From NCBI GenBank assembly GCA_964544145.1, contig CAZJAT010000011.1:1-58095 (forward strand): 58,095 nt of DNA, in the 5' to 3' direction. Below, in pieces: positions 17,970 through 26,215 of the stretch. The position numbers and the translations under genes were made by a program. Position 1 is the stretch's first letter. Each line of letters opens with the position of its first letter. Origin of the DNA: CAZJAT01 sp964544145. GTDB lineage: Bacteria > Hydrothermota > 32-111. Below the pieces are notes generated by a model, which had not been told where the DNA came from, did not search any database, and worked only from the letters and a program-made list of their open reading frames with translations.

Positions 17970-19217
17970 GGGGCATTTGCATTCTTCAATAAAAAGCTCT
18001 CATGGATTGGCTGGGCAGCTGTACTTATAGGAATGGGCATTGTCACATATTATGCTTCAATTATGTCTTGGTCTCTCATATATTTTGTTAAATCATTTTC
18101 ACTGGGTTGGGGTAATGGTACAGAGAATTTCTTCTATAATACTGTTCTGCAGTTAAGCAAATCACCATCTCAAATCGGCTCATTTCTACCCGCAATCTTC
18201 ATTGGCATTATTATCACCTGGGTCTGGATATATTTCAGCATACTCAAGGGAGCAAAGAGTGTCGGTAAAGTGGTATATATCACAGTTATTCTGCCCTGGG
18301 TTATCCTGCTGATACTTATCTTCAGGGGCATCACATTACCAGGTGCCATAACTGGACTTGCATATTTGTTCACTCCCAATTTTACCGCATTAGCTGACCC
18401 AGAGGTTTGGATCAATGCATATTCACAGGTGTTCTTTTCTATCAGTATAGGTTTTGGTATTATGATTGCATATGGTTCATTCCTCCCGAAAAAGGCAGAT
18501 ATTATAAATAGTGCATTCATTATTGGACTTGCTGATGCAGCGACCAGTTTATGTGCATCAGTTGCAATCTTTGCAGCATTGGGCCATCTGGCGATGAAGA
18601 GAGGTGTTGATGTTGCCAATGTTGTTGCATCCGGTCCAGGACTTGCATTTGTCACCTATCCGGAGATTATCAATCTGTTCCCATTCGGGGCATCCATATT
18701 AGGCGCACTATTCTTTGCTATGCTGCTCACATTCGGCATTGATTCGGCTTTTTCATTAGTTGAGGCATTTTCAGCAGCTGCAGTGGAAAAATGGAATATA
18801 TCACGTGCTAAACTCAATGCTATTATTGGGATTGTAGGTATTATTCTCGGCATTATATTTGCCACACAGAGTGGACTGTACTGGCTTGATATTGTTGACC
18901 ATTATCTTGCTGTATATGGTCTGATAATAATAGGTATACTTGAATGTCTTGTTGTGGGTTATATTATCAAACCGGATATTATCAGAAATTATGCGAATAC
19001 ACAATCTGATTTTACCATAGGCAGATGGTGGGATTATCTTATTAAATTCTTCATACCCATTGTGCTTATAATAATAATGATATGGAATATTTGGACTGAA
19101 ATTCAACACCCCTATGGTGGATATGCTATGGGTCCATTGCTTATAGGCATAGCAGTTCTCCTATTTGCTTTCATATTCGGTGTTTTATTATCAGCCAATA
19201 AAGAAAGGAATATATAA
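17970..19217 (+). CDS. sodium-dependent symporter of the NSS/SNF family, 5'-truncated by gap
   Basis: The frame is open from the first base after the gap (GAFAFFNKKLSWIGW...), so the methionine at 18033 is not the real start. NSS proteins use the sodium gradient to import amino acids or related small molecules. About ten membrane segments remain. Family segments visible include YYASIMSWSLIY (TM3), SQVFFSISIGFGIMIAYGSF (TM6) and ALFFAMLLTFGIDSAFSLVE (TM8). TM1 and TM2, with the unwound TM1 substrate site, fall in the gap. The small partner gene follows with a one-base overlap. Confidence 0.92.
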   Translation, partial: GAFAFFNKKLSWIGWAAVLIGMGIVTYYASIMSWSLIYFVKSFSLGWGNGTENFFYNTVLQLSKSPSQIGSFLPAIFIGIIITWVWIYFSILKGAKSVGKVVYITVILPWVILLILIFRGITLPGAITGLAYLFTPNFTALADPEVWINAYSQVFFSISIGFGIMIAYGSFLPKKADIINSAFIIGLADAATSLCASVAIFAALGHLAMKRGVDVANVVASGPGLAFVTYPEIINLFPFGASILGALFFAMLLTFGIDSAFSLVEAFSAAAVEKWNISRAKLNAIIGIVGIILGIIFATQSGLYWLDIVDHYLAVYGLIIIGILECLVVGYIIKPDIIRNYANTQSDFTIGRWWDYLIKFFIPIVLIIIMIWNIWTEIQHPYGGYAMGPLLIGIAVLLFAFIFGVLLSANKERNI

Positions 19218-19312
19218 TGCCAATATCAGCATGGATAATGATGAGTATCGGTTTTACCATCACCATAGGCGGCATTATTGTCTGCCTTATTATTGCCAAT
19301 AAGAAAAAGTGA
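19217..19312 (+). CDS. MetS-like small subunit of NSS transporter (31 aa)
   Basis: The ATG shares its A with the TAA stop of the symporter gene. The 31-residue product (start MPISAWIMMSIGF, end IANKKK) is one transmembrane helix with a short basic tail. This is the layout of MetS, which in Corynebacterium is needed with MetP for methionine uptake. Similar one-helix genes follow many bacterial NSS genes. The sequence alone does not establish the substrate. Confidence 0.82.
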   Translation: MPISAWIMMSIGFTITIGGIIVCLIIANKKK

Positions 19313-19431
19313 TTTCTACCTCCTGTACATAATAATAAAAATTCAGTTATTTTAACAATATTATTTTGTCTATATCTCTATTGCATTATTACATTTTTGG
19401 ATTACACTTTAATCAATAATAAGGAGATTCC

Positions 19432-19986
19432 ATGAAAAAAATAATGCGTGTATTGTGTTTATTTACCATTTCAGGCATTTTTCTTTTTGCAATATCCGGA
19501 TGTTCATTGAATGAAGGTGATCTTATTCTGAATCAAGAGAAACAGGATGAATATACTGCCTATGCACTTGTTGATGTCTTTTGGTTTTTGTGGAATCAAA
19601 ATATTGCAGGACATCCCACAGGAGCATGGGATATTACAGTTAATGGACCCTTGGGTGGCACAGTTCATATAATAGGCAATAATTCAATAGACCAGTCAAA
19701 TGGGATAAATACCCTTCACCTTGAGATGGAAATGAATGAATGTTATGGTATAAAGAATGATGTATATGATATGCATTTTACAGGGACTATAAAGGCTGAT
19801 GGGACTTTTAATGATGAGAGTAAAGCAATAACTTATGTTTCAAGCTCTCTCAGTTATTACGGCACTGTTGGCCCTGAAAAATATGAAACAGAGATAAATG
19901 AAACAGCTTGTCAGGTCAATTTATCCGAATCATTCTCAATGCTGTCAGGTGTCATTGATGGCAGGACATTCAGTTGGGGAGATTAA
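19432..19986 (+). CDS. lipoprotein of unknown function
   Basis: The 184-residue product has a lipoprotein signal ending FAISGC, with the lipid-carrying Cys near residue 23. The mature part is beta-rich: GPLGGTVHIIGNNS and MHFTGTIKADGTFNDES suggest a small beta-sandwich or barrel. It has two further cysteines (in NECYG and ETACQ) that could form a disulfide. I do not recognise a family. AAGGAG lies seven bases before the ATG. The gene is convergent with rsgA, and the inverted-repeat element starts 17 bases after its stop. Confidence 0.65.
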   Translation: MKKIMRVLCLFTISGIFLFAISGCSLNEGDLILNQEKQDEYTAYALVDVFWFLWNQNIAGHPTGAWDITVNGPLGGTVHIIGNNSIDQSNGINTLHLEMEMNECYGIKNDVYDMHFTGTIKADGTFNDESKAITYVSSSLSYYGTVGPEKYETEINETACQVNLSESFSMLSGVIDGRTFSWGD

Positions 19987-20002
19987 ATTTTTTAAATTTG
20001 GG

Positions 20003-20190
20003 GCCAGGTTGACAGTTTGACAGTTTTGAGTGCATAATGCCATGAAAATCCCTTCTTAACTTATTAAATAATTTAACTTATGAGATTGTTTTCCATTTGA
20101 AGAAATGTTATGAAAATCTGATTTTTTCAACTTGCTAATTCATGTTATTTCATCACTTAAGTCGCAAAAATGTCAAACTGTCAACCTGGC
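20003..20190. repeat. 188-bp element with 20-bp perfect terminal inverted repeats
   Basis: The left arm GCCAGGTTGACAGTTTGACA (20003-20022) is the exact reverse complement of 20171-20190. The match continues inward for five more pairs after one mismatch. The 148-bp interior is AT-rich with no reading frame. The element fills almost all the space between two convergent genes and lies beside a contig break, as a multi-copy miniature element would. No clear target-site duplication is visible. The stop codon of rsgA (TGA) falls inside the same arm sequence as read after the gap. Confidence 0.7.
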
Positions 20191-20334
20191 TTATTTTTCT
20201 TANNNNNNNNNNNNNNNNNNNNNNNNNNNNNNNNNNNNNNNNNNNNNNNNNNNNNNNNNNNNNNNNNNNNNNNNNNNNNNNNNNNNNNNNNNNNNNNNNN
20301 NNTGTCAAACTGTCAACCTGGCTTATTTTTCTTA
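20171..20334. other. 100-N gap flanked by an identical 32-base sequence, probably two overlapping contigs
   Basis: Bases 20171-20202 before the N run and 20303-20334 after it are identical over 32 bases. The simplest reading is that the two contigs overlap and the 100 N are spurious, so 132 bases should be removed. A real tandem copy is the alternative. Confidence 0.82.
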
Positions 20335-21380
20335 TAGTGCTTCAGAAATTTCCCAAATTGCTTGTCTTTTTGTTTTCTCTGTAATTTGTTCATTGTATTG
20401 AACTTATTTTCCCTGAACAGTTTAAGGTAATTCTGATATCTCTCCTCATCCAATTCCCCTGATTCAACTGCATCAATAACTGCACAGCCAGGTTCATTCG
20501 TATGTGTGCAGTCAGCATATTTGCAATATTGACCCAATTCCTGGATATCGGCAAACACACTGTCTATTCCCTTTTCCGAATCCAGTATACCTATCTCTCG
20601 CATGCCCGGGTTATCTATGAGCAATCCGCCGTTTTTCAACACATACAATTGTCTGTGCGTTGTTACATGCATGCCCCTGTCTGAAAAAGCGCTTATCTCC
20701 CCTGTTTTTATTCTATCATTGCCTATGAACATATTGATTATTGATGATTTGCCTACACCTGATGAACCAATAAAACAATATGTCATTCCGCTTACAATAG
20801 AATCTCTCAAATCCTCCATTCCTATTCCATTAATCACACTCGTTGCATATATATCAGTATCAACAAATCGCTCCCTTAATGCTGAGATTCTTGATTCACA
20901 TTCTTCCTCACTGAGCATGTCTGCTTTATTCAATATCAGTACCGGTTTAATGCCCCCTGCTTTTGCAATGGAAAGATAGCGTTCAAATCGATTCAGATTA
21001 TAATCCCTGTCAGGCGCCTGCATAATGAATACTGTGTCAATATTTGCTGCAATTACCTGAGAATCCGAATCCCTGCCTGATAGTTTTCTCTTCAATAATG
21101 TCTTTCTGGGTAATATACCGTTGATAACAGCATGTTTATTATCCAAAGCATTTATCAGCACCCAATCGCCTACTGCAGGATAATCCTCTCTGGACGCAGC
21201 TGCCTGCATCATCTTGCCTGTCACCTTGCCTGTGTATTCATTTTCGCCGTCACTCAGCATATATGAACCCTTATGCTCAGCCATCACCCTCACCGGCAGC
21301 ATGTCATCATATCCGGATGATATCCTGATACTGTCAAAGTAATTGGAATATCCCAGGTTATTTAATCTCTCTCTATCCAA
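20313..21380 (-). CDS. rsgA: ribosome small subunit-dependent GTPase A
   Basis: RsgA is a circularly permuted GTPase that checks late 30S maturation. Motifs appear in the permuted order: LNKADM (G4), GSSGVGKSSIIN (G1, near residue 203) and IDNPGMREIG (G3). The C-terminal zinc knuckle CKYADCTHTNEPGC is near 287. An OB domain covers the first 90 residues. The start is TTG (21378-21380) with GAGAGG seven bases upstream and a promoter at 21402-21430. The last codons run into the inverted-repeat arm, so the natural C-terminus may have been altered slightly. Confidence 0.95.
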   Translation of the reverse strand: MDRERLNNLGYSNYFDSIRISSGYDDMLPVRVMAEHKGSYMLSDGENEYTGKVTGKMMQAAASREDYPAVGDWVLINALDNKHAVINGILPRKTLLKRKLSGRDSDSQVIAANIDTVFIMQAPDRDYNLNRFERYLSIAKAGGIKPVLILNKADMLSEEECESRISALRERFVDTDIYATSVINGIGMEDLRDSIVSGMTYCFIGSSGVGKSSIINMFIGNDRIKTGEISAFSDRGMHVTTHRQLYVLKNGGLLIDNPGMREIGILDSEKGIDSVFADIQELGQYCKYADCTHTNEPGCAVIDAVESGELDEERYQNYLKLFRENKFNTMNKLQRKQKDKQFGKFLKHYKKNKPG

Positions 21381-21401
21381 TTCTTGCCTCTCTTGTTGTT
21401 A

Positions 21402-21430
21402 ATTATATTCTCCATTGATCTAGACTTCAA
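21402..21430 (-). promoter_or_regulatory. sigma-70-type promoter for rsgA
   Basis: On the minus strand TTGAAG (21430-21425) and TATAAT (21407-21402) are 17 bases apart. The TTG start of rsgA is 22 bases downstream of the -10 box. Confidence 0.78.
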
Positions 21431-21783
21431 TTTATCATCAATTATGAGGGTTCCCTCACCGCTTATAATAATTCTTTTCATCTTCTCATCCTTTCATCCT
21501 TTCATCTTTCTTGCTAGACCTGAGTCCTTAGTTATTGATGATATTTCTCCATGGGGATATTATCGTCCTTCCTCTCCTCCAATCTACTGAAATAATTATA
21601 CGCCTGATTATGTGAAATTTCAAGAACTAAGGTCTAATTTCTAATGACTAATGGAGATTGTCACACTGCATTCGCAATGACGCTTTTACAATGACTGTAT
21701 TTATGTTTATTCGGAATTCGGAATTGATATTACCCCCTACTGCTTTGCTTATGATATTTCAGTTAAATGCAATAGCGATTGCA
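21431..21783. other. non-coding stretch between rsgA promoter and fic, with degenerate repeats
   Basis: No gene is supported here. A short hairpin TGAGGG-TT-CCCTCA lies near 21445-21458, and three 8-bp tandem units (CATCCTTT, last imperfect) at 21487-21510. A GAGATTG...CGCAATGACG segment at 21654-21682 resembles a dispersed repeat type common in environmental genomes. A short TTCGGAA tandem lies near 21708-21722. The mix looks like decayed repeat-rich sequence. Confidence 0.55.
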
Positions 21784-21815
21784 GTATTGCAGTATATTTT
21801 AATAAACTGCAATAA
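21784..21815. promoter_or_regulatory. palindromic site downstream of fic, matching the fic promoter site
   Basis: GTATTGCAG (21784-21792), 14 bases, then CTGCAATAA (21807-21815). Arms and spacing match the upstream site at 23004-23035 except for one base. It begins seven bases beyond the fic stop. Extra half-sites (TGCAATA, ATTGCAG) lie just outward at 21768-21784. Confidence 0.68.
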
Positions 21816-21821
21816 TATTAT

Positions 21822-22964
21822 TTACTCCAAAATCCGGATATACTCTGTAAAAACATACTGCCTGTCACGTTCCTTTGCATTAAACTGTTTGAGTATATTT
21901 AATTTGATTAGCTTTTCAACAATCGCCTTTGATGCATTATAACTAAGCCCGGTTACACTTACTATTCTGTTCACTGATGTTATAGGATAATTAAATAAAT
22001 CATTTATAACTGCCAGCATACCTGATGACGCCCGTTCCTGGGATTCCATCACATCTTTGGTTATTCTTTGTTTTAAATAATAAATCTTGTCTGACAATGT
22101 AGATACTTCAGTACTTGTTTCCTCAACTCCTCTCAGGAAAAACAGTATCCAATTTTCAAGTTCACCTTTGCTCCTTGCTTCACTTAACCGCCTATAGTAT
22201 TCCCCTTTGTGCTTCTTGAAGAAATAACTCATATACAGCACAGGAGAGGATAATTCCTTTTTCTTAGCTAAAAATAGCATTATAAGAAGACGTCCTATCC
22301 TACCATTACCATCAAGGAATGGATGTATAGTTTCAAACTGATAATGCAATATTCCACATTTTATAAGGTTAAGAGTAGGGTCTTTATAATTATTGGCGTA
22401 TTCAATCATATTCTTCATCAAGCCGGGTACTTTATCCGGAGGAGGTGGAGTGAATGTTATTTCATTTCTTGAATTTACAAGATAATTCTGCTTAATCCTT
22501 AATTCACCCGGTTGTTTTTTCTCGCCTCTTGTTCCTTCTAGAAGAATCTTATGTAGTTTTTTTATTATATCAACTGAGAAATCAGTTTTTTTAGTTTCAC
22601 TTAAACCATAATTAACTGCCTTAACATAATTGTAAGTAACTTTCTCGTCATCTGTTGCGCTACCCTTTAGAATTTTATTTTCTTTGGATAATATATCAGT
22701 CAATGATGCCTCTGTTCCTTCAATCTGAGAACTTAATACTGCTTCCTTCTTTATATATTGTGAAATAATAATCTCATGATCAGGAAGATTATTGATTTTA
22801 CCCTCAAGTTTACCCAATGCACTACTTGAAGCAGCAATTGCTGACAAAAGTTCAGGTGTAATTGAGAGTGGCTTTCTACCGGGTAATTCATCGGGAATGA
22901 ATGATTCTACAGTCCCCTTTCCATGCGGAGATTTGACTTTCACATATTTGCCATTATTTTTCAT
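21822..22964 (-). CDS. Fic family protein (AMP transferase) with winged-helix C-terminus
   Basis: Fic enzymes transfer AMP (or related groups) from nucleotides to hydroxyl side chains. The complete active motif HPFLDGNGRIGR is near residues 213-224, with catalytic His. An N-terminal SSQIEG near residue 78 matches the inhibitory-helix motif (S/T-x-x-x-E-G/N) of class II Fic proteins, whose Glu blocks ATP positioning. Residues about 325-375 form a winged helix-turn-helix (YPITSVNRIVSVTGLSYNAS). No separate antitoxin gene is present. AAGGAG lies five bases before the ATG. Flanking palindromes suggest self-regulation through the winged helix; that is inference. Confidence 0.92.
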   Translation of the reverse strand: MKNNGKYVKVKSPHGKGTVESFIPDELPGRKPLSITPELLSAIAASSSALGKLEGKINNLPDHEIIISQYIKKEAVLSSQIEGTEASLTDILSKENKILKGSATDDEKVTYNYVKAVNYGLSETKKTDFSVDIIKKLHKILLEGTRGEKKQPGELRIKQNYLVNSRNEITFTPPPPDKVPGLMKNMIEYANNYKDPTLNLIKCGILHYQFETIHPFLDGNGRIGRLLIMLFLAKKKELSSPVLYMSYFFKKHKGEYYRRLSEARSKGELENWILFFLRGVEETSTEVSTLSDKIYYLKQRITKDVMESQERASSGMLAVINDLFNYPITSVNRIVSVTGLSYNASKAIVEKLIKLNILKQFNAKERDRQYVFTEYIRILE

Positions 22965-23003
22965 ACATTCTCCTTATTGCACTTAACTTAAATAGCAGAT
23001 TTG

Positions 23004-23035
23004 TTATTGCAGTTTATCATCACTTTCTGCAATAA
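23004..23035. promoter_or_regulatory. operator-like palindrome in the fic promoter
   Basis: TTATTGCAG (23004-23012), 14 bases, CTGCAATAA (23027-23035): a perfect 9-bp inverted repeat whose half-site centres are 23 bp apart, about two helical turns. It abuts the -10 box and covers the expected transcription start. A third half-site, TTATTGCA, overlaps the ribosome-binding site at 22974-22981. Confidence 0.75.
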
Positions 23036-23063
23036 TTATCTACTAATTAATTCTACCTGTCAA
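23035..23063 (-). promoter_or_regulatory. sigma-70-type promoter for fic
   Basis: On the minus strand TTGACA (23063-23058) and GATAAT (23040-23035) are separated by 17 bases. The operator-like palindrome shares one base with the -10 box, so a bound protein would block the start site. Confidence 0.8.
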
Positions 23064-23429
23064 TAGTGAATAATAACATATATATAGGGGGCAGAGGTTA
23101 ATGTATTTCTCCCTGCTTGGCTAAATCCGCCTGAGGTTGATAAACACTAGTCACTTTTGGGGATTATGTATCGGAGAAATGATAGTTTAATGCACATAAT
23201 GATGAGATTCAGTGTTAAGCACGGAATGGCAATATTAGATCCTTCACAGTAGATAAGCAGGAAGAAGCGTTTCCTCCTGAGGCGGACAGGCAGGATGACC
23301 GAGCAAGGAGCAGATCCGTTATGGCGGCAATTATATTGAATTGATAATGGTAGACAGATCAATGGGAACTGAAACCAGTGTACCTCGGGACCAAAAAAAT
23401 TCTTACCAAACTCCCCTTACTCAGTACCT
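23064..23429. other. non-coding stretch between fic and mtaB
   Basis: No convincing gene: the longest frames have no ribosome site or family resemblance. Two related GC-rich segments, TCCGCCTGAGG near 23127 and TCCTGAGGCGGA near 23275, are near-inverted copies. Between and after them sequence such as GCAGGATGACCGAGCAAGG resembles worn dispersed repeats. Base composition is visibly richer in G+C than the neighbouring genes, which suggests acquired or decayed sequence. Confidence 0.45.
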
Positions 23430-24605
23430 TTAAATTGATATTCCCAATATTATCCCTTCTGAATTGTATTCTCTAAGCAGTATGCGGTTTATGCTGCCTT
23501 TTTTGAGATGCGGGGCATTTTCAACATATACTGTGAGGTAATTACCTGTTGTGCCGTGTGGCATACCGTTCTTTATGCCTTCAATGATGACATCCTGCTC
23601 TGTTCCTATCTGATTTAGGATGAACAAATCCTTTTTGCTCCGGGCAAGTGCAATCAGTTTGCTGACACGTTCTTTGACAATTGCAGGCGTATTGGGATTA
23701 TCCATATAATATGCAAGTGTGCCGGGACGTTTGGAGAAAGTGAATATATGCATATGATTTATGGGGAGTTTCTCCAATGATTTATACATATTATTGAATG
23801 CAAGCTCATCTTCATTGGGAAAACCCGCAATAATGTCCGTGCCTATGAGACAATCGGGTATATTCTCCATTATGCTGTTCACCGTATTCTCAATATGCGC
23901 ATATACATATCGTCTCTTCATCATGCTGAGCACATTATCATCCATATGCTGTAATGATAGGTGAATAAAATGCGCAACTGTACTGTCTTCGGTAATTACA
24001 TCAAGCAGTTCATCACTCACTTCATCAGGGTCCATTGATGACAGGCGTATACGGAATATACCTGTTTTCTTCAATTCCTTTATCAATCGCGTGAGTTTAC
24101 TGCCATTATCATTGTATCTGCCAATATGTACACCTGTGAGCACCAATTCATTGACACCCCGTTTCACATACTGTTCCGCTTCAGAGAGAATCTCCGACAT
24201 ATCACGTGAATACTCCCTGCCCCTGTAATATGGCACAATACAGTATGAGCAGAATGCATTGCATCCTGTCTGTATGACAAGTTCCTGCCTCGTGTGCCTG
24301 CCTGTTGTATCAATACTGTCAATAATATCAAATTGGTCACAAAACTCCAGGTCACCCTTTATGCTCTCAGGCACACAGCCGCATAGTATGATTTTCTTTT
24401 GAGGATATCTGTTCTTCAGCGCATTGACAGTCCTGCGGAATTGAGCCTCTGCCTTTCCTGTCACTACACATACAGACACAATGATTGTATCAGCATCCTG
24501 TTCATGCTTTGTTAATTGATAGCCCTCTTTCATATATGAAGATGCGAGTTTGGATGCAAGATGCTGGTTGAGTTTACATCCGCCTGTTCTGAGGAATAGC
24601 TTCAT
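23430..24605 (-). CDS. mtaB: MtaB-type tRNA methylthiotransferase
   Basis: This is a second MiaB-family radical SAM enzyme, of the type that adds a methylthio group to t6A37 in tRNAs reading ANN codons. The N-terminus has RTGGCKLNQHLAS, with further cluster cysteines in VSVCVVTGKAEAQ and CGCVPES. The SAM cluster is in QTGCNAFCSYCIVPYYRG near 115. The GCKxN start and VVT segment favour MtaB over MiaB. At 391 residues it is somewhat short; the linker after CGCVPES is reduced. The start overlaps the rfbD stop (ATGA). Confidence 0.88.
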   Translation of the reverse strand: MKLFLRTGGCKLNQHLASKLASSYMKEGYQLTKHEQDADTIIVSVCVVTGKAEAQFRRTVNALKNRYPQKKIILCGCVPESIKGDLEFCDQFDIIDSIDTTGRHTRQELVIQTGCNAFCSYCIVPYYRGREYSRDMSEILSEAEQYVKRGVNELVLTGVHIGRYNDNGSKLTRLIKELKKTGIFRIRLSSMDPDEVSDELLDVITEDSTVAHFIHLSLQHMDDNVLSMMKRRYVYAHIENTVNSIMENIPDCLIGTDIIAGFPNEDELAFNNMYKSLEKLPINHMHIFTFSKRPGTLAYYMDNPNTPAIVKERVSKLIALARSKKDLFILNQIGTEQDVIIEGIKNGMPHGTTGNYLTVYVENAPHLKKGSINRILLREYNSEGIILGISI

Positions 24606-25444
24606 AACTCTTTAAGAAATGCTTTAATCGACTCTTGATAAGTAGTCATTATATCTATATTTAAATCTTGCAATCGCTTATTGCCCAGTACAGAATAAAC
24701 CGGCCTTTTCACTGCATCATCAAACACATCAGCACATTCAATCTGCGCCTCTATACCCGCTTGTTTCAGTATTTCCTCTGCAAATTGATACCATGTTATG
24801 CGGGCTTTATCGGCGCAATGCACAATACCCTTTATCTTCTCTTTAAGCAATATATCAATCTGTTTGGCTATATTATATGTATATGTGGGTGAAACGGTCT
24901 GTTTATCCGTCACCCTCAATGCCTTCCCTTCCCCTGCCTGTTCCAGTATCCTCAATGGGAAATTATAGCCCTTTGCCAATGATATGTGTTTACCATAAAT
25001 TCCGGATATGCGCATAATAAGAGCATTGGGATTTTTCTTCATCACAAGCTGTTCACCTTCATACTTACTCTTGCCATACACATTGAGCGGATTGGGTACA
25101 TCTTCCTCTGTATATGGTTCATGCTTCTTTCCGTCAAACACATAATCAGTGGAAAAATGTATCAATTTTATACTGTGTCTGAAACAGAATTCAGCCAATT
25201 TGCCCGGCACATCCCTATTGATGGTATATGCCCTATGTGCATGTTTTTCGCAGAGCGGAACATTATGATATGCAGATGTATTGATTATCACATCATATCT
25301 GTGTTGAAAGAATGATGCATATTCATCTGCATGTTTTATATCAAATGTTTCCCTTCCGCCGCCCTCAATTTGATGTGTTCTGCTCAGCACCCTGAATATG
25401 TCACTGCCAAGTTGCCCATTCTTACCTATAAGATATATATTCAT
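24602..25444 (-). CDS. rfbD: dTDP-4-dehydrorhamnose reductase (RfbD/RmlD family)
   Basis: RmlD makes the last, NADPH-dependent step to dTDP-L-rhamnose. The N-terminal nucleotide site is IYLIGKNGQLGSD. STDYVFDG followed by the catalytic YGKSKYEGE are textbook family motifs, as is RISGIYG. The other rhamnose genes (rfbA, rfbB, rfbC) are not in the window, so the substrate is by family only. It overlaps the HAD gene by four bases upstream and mtaB by four downstream. Confidence 0.88.
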   Translation of the reverse strand: MNIYLIGKNGQLGSDIFRVLSRTHQIEGGGRETFDIKHADEYASFFQHRYDVIINTSAYHNVPLCEKHAHRAYTINRDVPGKLAEFCFRHSIKLIHFSTDYVFDGKKHEPYTEEDVPNPLNVYGKSKYEGEQLVMKKNPNALIMRISGIYGKHISLAKGYNFPLRILEQAGEGKALRVTDKQTVSPTYTYNIAKQIDILLKEKIKGIVHCADKARITWYQFAEEILKQAGIEAQIECADVFDDAVKRPVYSVLGNKRLQDLNIDIMTTYQESIKAFLKEL

Positions 25445-26214
25445 AATTCAAAATATTCAATCAGTTTACTGACCGACTCGGTTACAATATCCACCTTCAT
25501 GCCCGATTCCCTGTACATATCCATGTCCGTTTCCCCGGACAATACAAGAATAGAGAGTATATCAGCATCAACAGCCATCTTCATATCTGTATATAATCTG
25601 TCCCCTACCATTGCACACTGTTTTCTGCTCTTCTTGTGCTTGCTCAGAACAGTATTCACCATCTCCACATTGGGTTTGCCTATTATCTCGGGCATCATAC
25701 CTGTCAATGTGTGAAACATGGAGATAAATGAACCTATATCGGGTATAAATCCTGTTTCGGTGGGACAGAGTATATCCGGGTGAGTAGCAATATAGCGTTT
25801 CCCCTGTATGATAAATTGATAAGCTTTATCAATCTTTTCATATGTCAATGTCTTATCAAAGCCCAATAACACGGCTTCAGGATTATTGTCTGTGAGCACA
25901 AATCCATTCTCATTGAGTTCATCCTCAAATGCCGGTGTTCCTAATGCATATATGCGCTTAATACCTTCATTCTGCATATAGAGTATTGATGCATTGAGTG
26001 ATGTGAATATATCATCCTTTACTGCAGGGATATGCATTCTGTTAAGTTTATCTACATATTCATTCCTGTTTTTGGATGAATTATTTGAGAAGAATACAGT
26101 GATAATATTATGAGCCCTCAGCTTCTCAATAAATGCGGGGGCACCTTCAATGATGCGGTCTCCCAGATAGAGTGTGCCATCCATGTCAAAAAGGAAAATC
26201 TCAGGAATATTCAT
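25441..26214 (-). CDS. HAD-IIA family phosphatase (NagD/p-nitrophenylphosphatase type)
   Basis: The HAD nucleophile motif is FLFDMDGTLYLGD. Motif II is FFSNNSSKNRNEY, the conserved Lys is in IGKPN, and motif IV is MVGDRLYTDMKMA. The C2-type cap between motifs II and III marks subclass IIA, as in NagD and phosphoglycolate phosphatases. Length (257 residues) is typical. The physiological substrate cannot be read from sequence. It lies two bases after guaA and overlaps rfbD. Confidence 0.9.
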   Translation of the reverse strand: MNIPEIFLFDMDGTLYLGDRIIEGAPAFIEKLRAHNIITVFFSNNSSKNRNEYVDKLNRMHIPAVKDDIFTSLNASILYMQNEGIKRIYALGTPAFEDELNENGFVLTDNNPEAVLLGFDKTLTYEKIDKAYQFIIQGKRYIATHPDILCPTETGFIPDIGSFISMFHTLTGMMPEIIGKPNVEMVNTVLSKHKKSRKQCAMVGDRLYTDMKMAVDADILSILVLSGETDMDMYRESGMKVDIVTESVSKLIEYFEL

Positions 26215-26215
26215 A

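Noticed and set aside
20132..20401. Plus-strand frames spanning the N run at 20203
   Set aside because: They exist only because N is read through; they also overlap rsgA antisense.
21384..21590. 68-codon plus-strand frame upstream of rsgA
   Set aside because: It overlaps the rsgA promoter and short tandem repeats and lacks a ribosome site.
21822..22964. Fic as part of a Fic-antitoxin (FicTA or Doc/Phd) pair
   Set aside because: No small antitoxin gene is next to it, and the inhibitory motif is inside the Fic protein itself.
23147..23362. 71-codon minus-strand frame in the fic-mtaB intergenic region
   Set aside because: No ribosome site, no recognisable domain, and sequence that looks like worn repeats.
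24602..25444. A dTDP-rhamnose biosynthesis cluster
   Set aside because: Only the reductase is present; neighbours are a HAD phosphatase and a tRNA-modifying enzyme.
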